This document shows positions 26,231-34,412 of a DNA stretch of 64,000 nt, piece by piece. The position numbers and the translations under genes are program-made. Origin of the DNA: an uncultured Tolumonas sp. (lineage in GTDB: Bacteria > Pseudomonadota > Gammaproteobacteria > Enterobacterales > Aeromonadaceae); assembly GCF_963676665.1 (NCBI RefSeq), contig NZ_OY781378.1, forward strand, positions 1,270,001 through 1,334,000, read 5' to 3'. Every line of letters begins with the position of its first letter. Position 1 is the first letter of the stretch. A model generated the notes under the pieces. It was not told the DNA's origin. It did no database searches and saw only the letters and a program-made list of their open reading frames with translations.

Positions 26231-26923
26231 ATGGCAATGTATAACTGGGTCTTGTTTGATGCCGATGACACACTGTTTCGATTTGATGCATTTGGCGGTT
26301 TGCAACGGATGTTTTCTGGCTTTGGTGTGACATTTACTCTGCAGGATTTTCAAGAATACCAAACTGTAAATAAGCCACTGTGGGTTGAATATCAAGACGG
26401 TAAAATCACCGCGCAACAATTACAGCATCAACGGTTTAGTCACTGGGCTGAAAAATTAGGTACGTCAACCAAAGCACTCAATAGTGCTTTTTTAGCCGCA
26501 ATGGCTGATATTTGTGCCCCACTGGAAGGGGCAGTTAATTTGCTGAATGCTTTGAGAGGAAAGGCCAAACTGGGGATCATTACCAATGGTTTTACAGAGT
26601 TACAGCAGGTTCGTCTTGAGCGTACGGGGTTAAGATCTCATTTTGATTTACTGGTTATATCCGAACAAGTCGGGGCGGCAAAACCACATCGGGATATCTT
26701 TGAGCATGCGTTATCGCTGATGGGCAACCCAACGCGTGAACAAGTTTTGATGGTAGGCGATAACCCTGATTCTGATATTTTAGGTGGTCTGAATGCAGGT
26801 TTGCATACCTGCTGGGTTAATGCTGAAAACAAACCAGTGCCTGAAGGTATCACTCCTCATTATGAAGTCGCATCGTTATTAGAACTAGAGCATCTATTGT
26901 TAGGTTCAGCGATTGAAATATAA
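26231..26923 (+). CDS. yjjG: pyrimidine 5'-nucleotidase YjjG (HAD superfamily)
   Basis: The protein has 230 residues from ATG 26231, nine bases after AAGAGA; in-frame ATGs at 26198 and 26210 overlap ribC. HAD motifs are motif I FDADDTLF (Asp nucleophile), motif II IITNGF, motif III Lys in AAKPHRDIF and motif [11 protein letters not shown]. Similarity to E. coli YjjG is strong, for example in [16 protein letters not shown] and [18 protein letters not shown]. The enzyme dephosphorylates pyrimidine nucleotides such as dUMP and damaged analogues. It is probably co-transcribed with ribC. Confidence 0.93.
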   Translation: MAMYNWVLFDADDTLFRFDAFGGLQRMFSGFGVTFTLQDFQEYQTVNKPLWVEYQDGKITAQQLQHQRFSHWAEKLGTSTKALNSAFLAAMADICAPLEGAVNLLNALRGKAKLGIITNGFTELQQVRLERTGLRSHFDLLVISEQVGAAKPHRDIFEHALSLMGNPTREQVLMVGDNPDSDILGGLNAGLHTCWVNAENKPVPEGITPHYEVASLLELEHLLLGSAIEI

Positions 26924-26944
26924 GCAGCATTTAGCCACCAAACG

Positions 26945-26965
26945 AATCCACTTCGGTGGATTTAT
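26945..26965 (+). terminator. hairpin with TTCG loop after yjjG
   Basis: AATCCAC-TTCG-GTGGATT (26945-26962) is a stable stem closed by a UUCG tetraloop, 21 bases after the yjjG stop, with a short T-run. Confidence 0.65.
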
Positions 26966-27224
26966 CAACAAAATAGTTAATTTAGGCTGAACATTCTATT
27001 TAATGCCAAAGAATGATCAATGACACAAAATTACAACAAAGCTTTTCTTTAGCTAAAAACCCCTAAAATTATGTGAGATCACTCACCCAAACCGAATTTC
27101 AATTCCAAAGTTAGTGAGATATATTCATATCAGCTGAATCGATACATCAGCATAATGATCTGCCAGCCTTATCAATGCATGTTGTTCTCAGATTTTAAAG
27201 AGTTTGCACTTAAAAGGTTGTTGT
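26966..27224. other. AT-rich upstream region of the diguanylate cyclase gene
   Basis: About 260 bases precede the next start. I see no gene and no clear operator; the promoter of the cyclase gene must lie here. Confidence 0.4.
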
Positions 27225-29423
27225 ATGGATACGATGACGAATAATAGTCAGAAGGGACTGATTGAGGCCACACCAATTTTGGTTTGGAGTTCGATCTATG
27301 AAACGGGCCATCCAGAAATTGATGACCAGCATGTTAATTTGGTCAATCTCATTAACAAACTGGGGTGGTATCGAATTAATGATACATCGGTTGAGCAACT
27401 TACTATTGCATGCCGAGAATTAGTTGAATACGCACAATATCACTTTTCATTTGAAGAACAGTTATTAATACCTTCGCTTCTTGATGAAGAAGATAAAACT
27501 CATCATATAAATAGCCATGAAAAATTTCATGAACAAGCCTTAATTTTAACTAAGACTATATCAACAGACATTAACAAAGGAATAGATAAATTACTTTCAT
27601 TTCTTGTTAAATGGCTTTGCATGCATATATTAGCAGAAGATATGCAGTTAGTTGCATCCTTACTGCAACCTCCGGTTTCTATTCAACCATTGAAACGCAG
27701 CAATAGAGTATTACTGGATGCCGTTGATAAGTTATATGATTTATTAGCCGATCAACAAGCGCAGTTAGTTAAATTTTATAAGCAACAGGCTGAGTTAAGT
27801 GAAGCTCGATTCAAAATGGTTTCTGAATATTCATATGATGCTGAAATATGGATGGATTCCGCTGGAGAGATAATTTGGTGTAATAAGGCTGGTGAACGAG
27901 TTATTGGTTATTCATTCTCGGAATATCGAGATAACAAAAATGAAATACAGCATATTTTATATGATCAGGAAAATTATAATTATCGGACAAAACTACTGAA
28001 TGATGCACTAAATGGTATTGAGCATACAGATGAAAAGCTACGTCTTACTCGTCGCGATGGTACTCTTTGCTGGATAGAGTCAAACTGGCAGTCACTGTTT
28101 AATGAACAAGGCCAAGTTTGCGGTGTTCGTATTAGCGCGCGGGATATTACCAAAAGAAAACAACAAGAGGATAAATTAAATTTATTCCGATTTGTTATTG
28201 ATAATGCCGATGACGCAATTTTAATTGTTGATGCTGATACAGCTGAAATTATTGATGTAAGTCAGCGTGCTTGTGTTGATCTTGGTTACAGCGCTAATGA
28301 GCTAATGAGTTTGTGTATCTATGATATCAACACAACATTAACGAATATTGTTCAATGGAAAGAACATGTTTCCCAAGCGACATTTGATACTTCTTTTATT
28401 TTTCGTGATTTTTATCGGCGGAAGGATAAAAGTACCTATCCTGTAGAAGTAAGTGCAAGACGAGTTTGTTTTAACCAAAAAAATCTAATGGTCGGGATTG
28501 CGCGTGACATTACTGCCCGGGTGCATCAGGAGAATCGAGAGTCACTTCGTAATGAAGCGCTATCATTGTTGGCAAGGGGACACAAACAAGCTGTTATTTT
28601 GAATAAAATTGTAAATGGATTAGAAGCTTGGATATCGAATTGTCGCGCGACTATTGATATTTTTGATGATAAGAGTCAACAAAAAAATCCGCAGAATGAT
28701 ATTCGAGAAGAAAGTATTAAACCAAATTGGTCTAAATTGATCATAAATAGTCATGATAAAGCTCTAGGGATATTATCTATTTATAGTGCTGAAAATTGGT
28801 TGCCAGGGGAAGATGAATTAAATGCAATTGATGTATCTGCTCAGCTTGCTGGTATTGTCATTGAGAAATGCATGGCGGATGAAATTCTCAAACAAAGAGA
28901 AATAGAAGCTTATTCAACAGCGCGCACTGATACTTTGACTGGTTTGGCTAATCGTCGAATGTTATTTGAATATTTACCTATTGCATTAGAACGAATGCAA
29001 CGACAGCAACAAAAATTGGCACTTGTTTTCATTGATATTGATTATTTTAAAAAAATTAATGATTCATTTGGCCATGAAACGGGTGATCTGTTATTGAAAG
29101 CCTTTGCCAATCGCCTTAAACGTTCAATTCGAGCTTATGATTTGGCCGTTAGATTATCGGGTGATGAGTTTGTCATTTTAATGGAAAACGTAGCGGATAA
29201 AGTTGGTTTTACTGCTGTGGAAGAGAAAATAAAAAACATGTTACATGAACCATTCATTTTTCATGACAATCCAACCACAATCTCACTGTCTGCGAGTATT
29301 GGCATTAGTGTGTATCCTGATGATGCAACGGACACCAAACAGTTATTAAACCGTGCAGATCAAGCGATGTATCATGTAAAAGCCAGTGGGCGAGGTAATT
29401 GTTACCGCTATTCGAAAGACTAA
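27225..29423 (+). CDS. hemerythrin-PAS-PAS-GGDEF diguanylate cyclase
   Basis: The protein has 732 residues from ATG 27225. Residues about 20-150 form a bacteriohemerythrin domain with the ligand pattern complete (DDQHVNL, YHFSFEEQ, HINSHEKFHE, CMHILAED), which would bind O2 at a di-iron site. Two PAS domains follow, then a GAF-like segment. The C-terminal GGDEF domain has LTGLANRRM and the active-site loop RLSGDEFVIL (SGDEF variant, normally active), with an RAYD inhibitory site five residues before it. No membrane helix is seen. It is probably an oxygen- or redox-tuned cytoplasmic cyclic-di-GMP synthase. An HD-GYP gene lies 5 kb downstream. Confidence 0.9.
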   Translation: MDTMTNNSQKGLIEATPILVWSSIYETGHPEIDDQHVNLVNLINKLGWYRINDTSVEQLTIACRELVEYAQYHFSFEEQLLIPSLLDEEDKTHHINSHEKFHEQALILTKTISTDINKGIDKLLSFLVKWLCMHILAEDMQLVASLLQPPVSIQPLKRSNRVLLDAVDKLYDLLADQQAQLVKFYKQQAELSEARFKMVSEYSYDAEIWMDSAGEIIWCNKAGERVIGYSFSEYRDNKNEIQHILYDQENYNYRTKLLNDALNGIEHTDEKLRLTRRDGTLCWIESNWQSLFNEQGQVCGVRISARDITKRKQQEDKLNLFRFVIDNADDAILIVDADTAEIIDVSQRACVDLGYSANELMSLCIYDINTTLTNIVQWKEHVSQATFDTSFIFRDFYRRKDKSTYPVEVSARRVCFNQKNLMVGIARDITARVHQENRESLRNEALSLLARGHKQAVILNKIVNGLEAWISNCRATIDIFDDKSQQKNPQNDIREESIKPNWSKLIINSHDKALGILSIYSAENWLPGEDELNAIDVSAQLAGIVIEKCMADEILKQREIEAYSTARTDTLTGLANRRMLFEYLPIALERMQRQQQKLALVFIDIDYFKKINDSFGHETGDLLLKAFANRLKRSIRAYDLAVRLSGDEFVILMENVADKVGFTAVEEKIKNMLHEPFIFHDNPTTISLSASIGISVYPDDATDTKQLLNRADQAMYHVKASGRGNCYRYSKD

Positions 29424-29479
29424 TAGTCTCTCCGGGAGTAAGCCTGATTACTTGTATTCATGGTCTTGCGTTGCTATAG

Positions 29480-29495
29480 TTGAGTGGTTACTCAT
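29480..29495. promoter_or_regulatory. RamR-like operator before the TetR-family gene
   Basis: TTGAGTG-GT-TACTCAT is a palindrome (perfect TGAGT-GGTT-ACTCA core) 20 bases upstream of the TetR-family start. The half sites match the ATGAGTG/CACTCAT arms known for RamR, though the spacing is shorter than the 6 bases of the known site. Autoregulation is inferred. Confidence 0.5.
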
Positions 29496-29514
29496 TTATT
29501 TTTGTGAATACGAG

Positions 29515-30087
29515 ATGGCAAGACCCAAAAGTGAAGATAAATACTATGCATTATTAACAGCGGCCATTGCTGTTTGTTCTGCATTGGGTCTTGAGGCGCC
29601 AACGTCCAAAATCGCGCGTACGGCAGGCGTGGCAGAAGGAACGCTGTTTACGTATTTCAAAACCAAAGATGAATTGCTCAATCGGCTCTATCTGGAACTT
29701 AAAAAAGAGATGGGGCGGGAGATGTTATCCAATTATCCCCGAACGCTGATGCTTCGTGAAAGAATGCATTTTGTTTGGTCGAAATATATTAATTGGGGCG
29801 CACATAATCCGGAAAAACGTAAGGTTATGGGGCAACTCAGTGTTTCAGACCGCATAACAACAGAAAGCAGAGCAGCAGGTATGGCTATTTTTTCTGAAGC
29901 CGGGGTGCTTCTGAATGAATGCCTTAAAAACAGTAAGATCCAGAATAGTTCGTGCGCTTTTGTCTCTGCCATGATGGTGGCTATGGCTGACACAACGATT
30001 GACTTTATTATTCGTGAACCAGAAGAAGTGGAACATTATTGTAATGCTGGTTTTGATGCATTCTGGCGTGTGCTGGCAAACGAGTAA
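29515..30087 (+). CDS. TetR-family repressor, RamR-like
   Basis: The protein has 190 residues from ATG 29515, giving the MARPKSEDK start that RamR proteins also have. The N-terminal helix-turn-helix (SKIARTAGVAEGTLFTYFKT) and KDELLNRLYLELK are very like Salmonella/Klebsiella RamR, as is WSKYINWGAHNP in the ligand domain. RamR represses romA-ramA and is released by bile salts and dyes. Here a romA-like gene follows directly but no ramA is present. Likely role: local repressor of the hydrolase gene. Only GAG close to the start hints at a ribosome site. Confidence 0.85.
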   Translation: MARPKSEDKYYALLTAAIAVCSALGLEAPTSKIARTAGVAEGTLFTYFKTKDELLNRLYLELKKEMGREMLSNYPRTLMLRERMHFVWSKYINWGAHNPEKRKVMGQLSVSDRITTESRAAGMAIFSEAGVLLNECLKNSKIQNSSCAFVSAMMVAMADTTIDFIIREPEEVEHYCNAGFDAFWRVLANE

Positions 30088-30104
30088 AAAAATTTAGCCT
30101 TTAA

Positions 30105-30124
30105 TTGATTGATTAATCACTCAT
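30105..30124. promoter_or_regulatory. RamR-like operator upstream of romA-like gene
   Basis: TTGATTG-6-CACTCAT keeps the 7-6-7 geometry of the RamR site (ATGAGTG-N6-CACTCAT), with five of seven matches in the left arm and seven of seven in the right. It lies between the repressor gene and the romA-like start. Confidence 0.5.
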
Positions 30125-30238
30125 AATCGGTCAAATATATTCTAGTAAAAATTGCTGTAGATAAATAAGGCAGGGCAGCTATATGAAAACATTAACACTC
30201 GTTACTACCGGTATTCAATAAGAGCGGGAGGAAACATC

Positions 30239-31483
30239 ATGGCTCAATTAACGATTGGTTTTCGACGCACGGTCAAATGGTTATTAGCTATTTCAGGGCT
30301 GTTTGCGGGTCTTGTTACCAGTGCTTTTTTGATCACGGGTTATAGCTCGTTTGGTAAATCACCCAGCGGTGAGCGTTTGTCTAAAATTAAGCAATCACCT
30401 CAATGGCATGACGGAAAATTTGAAAATCCGCAGCCGATCTGGAGTGACATGAAAAGTGCGATGATGCAGTCATTTCGTGCTAGCCCTGATGCGACGCCGC
30501 AACAAGCAATCCCTGTGATCACGAATGTAAAGGCGGCGTTAGCACAACCATTACATCGTGATCTGCGGGTTACCTGGCTTGGTCATTCCACTTCATTAAT
30601 TGAGGTGGATAGTACACGCATTCTGATTGATCCTGTGTGGAGTGAACGTACCTCTCCGGTTTCTTGGTTGGGGCCAAAACGTTGGTATAAACCTTTAATT
30701 AAACTGGCTGATTTGCCTCATATCGATGCCGTTTTGATTTCACATGACCACTACGACCATCTGGATCGCGCGACCATCGAAGCGATGAAAGATTGGGATA
30801 CACAATTTCTGGTACCGCTGGGCGTCGGAGCTCATCTTGAATATTGGGGTGTTCCAGCCAGTAAAATCACTGAAATGGATTGGTGGGACTCCACGCAGGT
30901 GAATGATATCGATGTGGTGGCAACACCCGCCCGACATGCTTCGGGTCGCTTGATCCCGCAATCGAATAAAACATTATGGTCAGGGTTTGCACTGATCGGC
31001 CCTGCGCATCGGGTTTATTATTCTGGTGACACCGGCTATTTCCCCGGTTTTAAAGACATTGGCTCTTGGTTAGGGCCGTTTGATGTGACATTGATTGAGA
31101 CAGGGCAATACAACCCATTTTGGCCTGACTGGCACCTTGGACCAGAGCAAGCGGTGCGCGCGCATCAGGAAGTGCGTGGTGAAGTCATGATCCCAGTACA
31201 TTGGGGATTGTTCGAACTTGCTCCACACAGCTGGACCGAACCGGCAGAACGCGTGTTAGCGGCGGCTAAATCGGCCGGTGTCATCGTTAATATGCTGAAA
31301 CCAGGGGAAAGTATTGAGCCGCTACATCACACCACGGTAGAAAAATGGTGGCCGCATACTGAATGGAAAATGGCCAGTTTATCGCCGATCATTGCCACCA
31401 AAAACGGCAATCCATCTGAGCGCTTTGATAACATCGCGTGGGGTGGAACACAGACTATTCAACCAGTTGAATCACAACCATAA
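30239..31483 (+). CDS. romA: metallo-beta-lactamase-fold hydrolase, RomA-like
   Basis: The protein has 414 residues. An N-terminal hydrophobic segment (residues about 12-32) suggests a membrane anchor or signal. The MBL fold carries LGHSTSLIEV, the zinc motif SHDHYDHLD, YYSGDTGY and IPVHWGLFEL. This arrangement is that of the NAPE-PLD/UlaG-like group that includes RomA of enterobacteria, a protein linked to outer-membrane-protein expression and coding beside ramA. GGGAGGA precedes ATG 30239. The RamR-like repressor lies upstream and a strong terminator follows. The substrate is unknown. Confidence 0.85.
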   Translation: MAQLTIGFRRTVKWLLAISGLFAGLVTSAFLITGYSSFGKSPSGERLSKIKQSPQWHDGKFENPQPIWSDMKSAMMQSFRASPDATPQQAIPVITNVKAALAQPLHRDLRVTWLGHSTSLIEVDSTRILIDPVWSERTSPVSWLGPKRWYKPLIKLADLPHIDAVLISHDHYDHLDRATIEAMKDWDTQFLVPLGVGAHLEYWGVPASKITEMDWWDSTQVNDIDVVATPARHASGRLIPQSNKTLWSGFALIGPAHRVYYSGDTGYFPGFKDIGSWLGPFDVTLIETGQYNPFWPDWHLGPEQAVRAHQEVRGEVMIPVHWGLFELAPHSWTEPAERVLAAAKSAGVIVNMLKPGESIEPLHHTTVEKWWPHTEWKMASLSPIIATKNGNPSERFDNIAWGGTQTIQPVESQP

Positions 31484-31492
31484 ATTATAAGT

Positions 31493-31516
31493 CCCCCTAA
31501 TCATATCATTAGGGGG
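31493..31516. terminator. bidirectional terminator
   Basis: CCCCCTAAT (31493-31501) pairs with ATTAGGGGG (31508-31516) around a 6-base loop, between the convergent romA-like and alkC-like genes. Short A/T runs lie on both sides. Confidence 0.8.
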
Positions 31517-31533
31517 TAAAACACCATCACTCA

Positions 31534-32643
31534 TCAGTTAGTAATTAAAGAAAACGCTTGTTGAGCAACCATCTCGCCATTAATTATCAGTTCTACAATA
31601 TGCTTTCCAGCGTAATGTTTTCGTGTTGTAAAATCTTTGATGGTTTGACGGCTAGAGAGGTCCAGCCCTCCCAATGCAGCTAGCTCTGTTGTACGGAGTT
31701 TAAACACTTTTCTGGAGGTTTTACCGTTCTGTTTTACATAGTTAATGGCGTAATCAATGACTAATTTCTGCGTATTATCTGATCGTGATTGAATACCAAC
31801 TTGCAGTGTAATGACATCGCCTAATGAAATCAGATTGGGGGAAACATCAAAACGAAGAATGTCGATGTCAGGTTTACCTGCTACACCGATCAGGTTTAAT
31901 GCTTTTTGATCACCTTGTTTTATTAACGAACGTAATGCATGGCGAATGATCCACTGGCTATGCGGATTATCTTCCGGCCATGTTGAAATTAACGAGATAA
32001 CCCATTCCGGATGGTCTTTGGTAATGTCATTCAGGTGATTAGCCACCGATTTTCGGACATATAATGCCGGGTCGGTTTTGAGTGCTTGTAAGATAGGTGC
32101 AACTGGCGATGGGTCTTCTATCAGTGCTTTTATCTGAAATGACCAGGGTAAGCGCGGGCGGCATCCTTCACTGGCCAGACGTCGGACATGCTCATTTTCA
32201 TCTTCCGCCCATTGCTGCATGGTTGTTAGTGTGCGGCCCATATCTTTTAGTAAAAAATGACGTACGGCAAATTCGGACGAACCAAATTGCGTAAAATATT
32301 TCAGGGCATCCATTGATTCTGCAAAGTGATCTTGTCCGTAAAGCGCAACAAATTCGGGCAGGATCATCGAAACAAAACCATGGTTTATTTTCGGCGCCAG
32401 AGCGTACAACGTTTCAAGTTGCTGAGTAAAATGGCCCGGAAGGCATGTTTCTAAACTCACGGCTGTCTGTCGCATACGCTGCATAATCGAGCGTTCATGC
32501 AGTGACGTTGTGACAAGTTGAAAAAAACGCGCACCATCAAACGCCGGGTTAACCGAACCAGTGGCTTCTGCTATATGGGCAAAACGATCCGTATTAAACA
32601 TGTGTTTAAGCGCAGTTGCTGAATCGTCTTCATGGCTGGTCAT
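31534..32643 (-). CDS. DNA alkylation repair protein, AlkC-like, with C-terminal Ig-like domain
   Basis: The protein has 369 residues. The first 240 are HEAT-like helical repeats with the AlkC signature stretches (SMDALKYFTQFGSSEFAVR, EHVRRLASEGCRPRLPW, DPALYVRKSVANHLNDIT). The last 110 form a beta-rich, Ig-like extension (VSPNLISLGDVITLQVGI.. ) as in the AlkC subgroup that carries it. These glycosylases excise N3-alkyl purines such as 3-methyladenine. The ATG overlaps the stop of the DUF1272 gene (ATGA), so both are translationally coupled in a three-gene operon with the NYN gene. Confidence 0.9.
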   Translation of the reverse strand: MTSHEDDSATALKHMFNTDRFAHIAEATGSVNPAFDGARFFQLVTTSLHERSIMQRMRQTAVSLETCLPGHFTQQLETLYALAPKINHGFVSMILPEFVALYGQDHFAESMDALKYFTQFGSSEFAVRHFLLKDMGRTLTTMQQWAEDENEHVRRLASEGCRPRLPWSFQIKALIEDPSPVAPILQALKTDPALYVRKSVANHLNDITKDHPEWVISLISTWPEDNPHSQWIIRHALRSLIKQGDQKALNLIGVAGKPDIDILRFDVSPNLISLGDVITLQVGIQSRSDNTQKLVIDYAINYVKQNGKTSRKVFKLRTTELAALGGLDLSSRQTIKDFTTRKHYAGKHIVELIINGEMVAQQAFSLITN

Positions 32644-32879
32644 GCTGAAACCTGCGGTTTAAAAATTCGTGTTATGGATGCAGGATTGTTAACCAGTTTA
32701 TTCGCCGGACGGCGAGGGCGACGAACCAGTTCACCACCACAATTTGGGCAAACCCCGGCAAGTATTTTATCGGCACAGGTCACGCAAAATGTGCATTCAA
32801 ATGAGCAAATCAATGCCTCTGTGGACTCTGGGGGCAAATCTTTATCGCAGCATTCGCAATTAGGTCTTAATTCAAGCAT
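32640..32879 (-). CDS. DUF1272 zinc-ribbon-like small protein
   Basis: The protein has 79 residues opening MLELRPNCECCDKDLPP with a cysteine-rich core (CxCC, CSFECTFC, CADK, CPNCGGEL) that should bind two zinc ions. This is the DUF1272 signature; the function is unknown. A basic tail, RRPRRPANKL, could touch nucleic acid. It overlaps the alkC-like start by four bases and starts 30 bases after the NYN gene, placing it in a possible repair operon. Confidence 0.85.
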   Translation of the reverse strand: MLELRPNCECCDKDLPPESTEALICSFECTFCVTCADKILAGVCPNCGGELVRRPRRPANKLVNNPASITRIFKPQVSA

Positions 32880-32909
32880 GTTCGACTCCGCAGTTTGCTA
32901 ATGGCTGAA

Positions 32910-33386
32910 TTACTTTAATAACAAATCACTTTCAATAGGAATAAATTTTGCCGCTGAATTTACTAATGCCACCGAGGTATATTTAGCCACACCGTATACT
33001 TCCACTAATGCATCAAAATCACGGTGAATTTTATTTACTAACAAATCAAAATCACCGTCACCGGAAGCCAACACCACAATATCAGATTCGCTTGCGTATT
33101 CCATGGCATCGAGTGTAATGCCGACATCCCAATCGCCTTTGGCGGTGCCATCAGCCCGTTGAATAAAGGGTTTCAGTTTTACGTCGAAACCAATGGCGCG
33201 AAGGATGTTTTGAAATTGCCGCTGCTTTTCATCACCGCGATCAATCGCATAGGCAATCGCTTTTACCACGCGCCGATTGGCCGTTACCTGTCGCCAAAAT
33301 TCGTTATAGTCAAAATTACAATTGTGAGCTTGTTTGGTGGTGTAGTAGATATTTTGCACATCAACCAGTACGACAACGCTTTCCAT
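32910..33386 (-). CDS. NYN-domain (LabA/DUF88) PIN-like protein
   Basis: The protein has 158 residues. The NYN fold is shown by VVVLVDVQNIYYTTKQ (first Asp and Asn), KGDWDVGITLDAM (central Asp residues) and VVLASGDGDFDLLVNKI (Asp pair). These acidic residues form a PIN-like metal site, so ribonuclease activity is expected for the family. It is the first gene of the NYN-DUF1272-AlkC operon. No membrane segment is present. Target RNA is unknown. Confidence 0.88.
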   Translation of the reverse strand: MESVVVLVDVQNIYYTTKQAHNCNFDYNEFWRQVTANRRVVKAIAYAIDRGDEKQRQFQNILRAIGFDVKLKPFIQRADGTAKGDWDVGITLDAMEYASESDIVVLASGDGDFDLLVNKIHRDFDALVEVYGVAKYTSVALVNSAAKFIPIESDLLLK

Positions 33387-33546
33387 GAATTTCCTGTCTA
33401 TTGTTTATTATCCTCGGTGAGGATCTGTTTATTCGATGATCAATACATGCTTCTTGCATTCTACACCTATTAGGTGCATATAAGTTGCTGGCAATTAGGT
33501 TGTGCGCAATTGAAATGATGAATTAGCAACAAAAGAGGAGCGAGAT

Positions 33547-34095
33547 ATGGTTCAGAATATTAACGAATTACCCTTAACTCAGATTGATGGTTCACCTGCT
33601 CAGCTGTCTGATTTTGCCGGATCAGTATTACTGATTGTTAACGTGGCATCAAAATGTGGTCTGACACCACAATACGCAGCACTTCAAGCTATTTACGACA
33701 AATATAAATCGCAAGGCTTTGAAATATTAGCATTTCCGTCAAATGAATTTGCCGCGCAAGAACCGGGAACAGATGCAGAAATCAGTGATTTTTGCAGCTT
33801 GAATTATGGCGTGACTTTTCCGTTATTCAGCAAAATTTGTGTAAATGGGGAATTACGGCATCCATTGTATCAATGGTTGATTGCTGAACAACCACAGGCA
33901 ACTCCGAAAGTTGATGGTACTCTGCGTTCTCGATTGGCTGACCGTCAATTATTGTCAGCTAATGAAACTGATATCATGTGGAATTTTGAGAAATTCTTGC
34001 TCGGACGTAATGGTCAAGTGATTGGTCGTTATGCTCCGGATATTACGCCCGATAGCCCGGAATTAATTGCCGCCATTGAATTGGCATTACAATAA
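33547..34095 (+). CDS. btuE: glutathione peroxidase family protein (Cys type)
   Basis: The protein has 182 residues. The catalytic motif NVASKCGLTPQY has Cys where animal enzymes use selenocysteine. LAFPSNEFAAQEPG supplies the conserved Gln/Asn region and WNFEKFLLGRNGQVIGRY the Trp-Asn of the catalytic tetrad. It reduces hydroperoxides, in bacteria commonly with thioredoxin. A very good AGAGGAGCGAG site precedes ATG 33547, and a terminator follows at 34111. It is divergent from the NYN operon. BtuE is the E. coli homologue; the symbol is by homology. Confidence 0.88.
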   Translation: MVQNINELPLTQIDGSPAQLSDFAGSVLLIVNVASKCGLTPQYAALQAIYDKYKSQGFEILAFPSNEFAAQEPGTDAEISDFCSLNYGVTFPLFSKICVNGELRHPLYQWLIAEQPQATPKVDGTLRSRLADRQLLSANETDIMWNFEKFLLGRNGQVIGRYAPDITPDSPELIAAIELALQ

Positions 34096-34110
34096 ATATT
34101 ACGGATCAAT

Positions 34111-34136
34111 AACCGGAATCATTTGGTTTCGGTTTT
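34111..34136 (+). terminator. terminator after glutathione peroxidase
   Basis: An 8-bp stem AACCGGAA/TTTCGGTT (one G-U pair, 34111-34118 and 34127-34134) is followed directly by TT. It lies 15 bases past the stop codon. Confidence 0.65.
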
Positions 34137-34412
34137 CCAAAATCTACCGATATACCATTATCTGTTACGAGTTATTCCTAGTTGTTTCGTAATTGTTAAT
34201 GGTTATTTTTCGTTCAAGTCACAAATAGTACCTAAAGACTCAAATGATCTGGACATTCATTAAGCTAAGCATAATAATAATCGTTATAAATGGATAAAAC
34301 CAATCTCTATTTTTTGAGATTGTATAAAAGACCTGAACTATGCTGTGTTTGGATTATGTTTAAATGAATTTTAAATATAAAATGGTCTAACTAGGGAAGG
34401 GTTGTAAATATT
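34137..34412. other. AT-rich upstream region of the HD-GYP gene
   Basis: About 275 very AT-rich bases contain no gene. A T/A-rich promoter is likely but I cannot place it. Confidence 0.35.

Noticed and set aside
30183-30221. Short frame MKTLTLVTTGIQ before the romA-like gene
   Set aside because: Only 12 codons with no strong ribosome site; probably chance, although it lies in the leader of the transcript.
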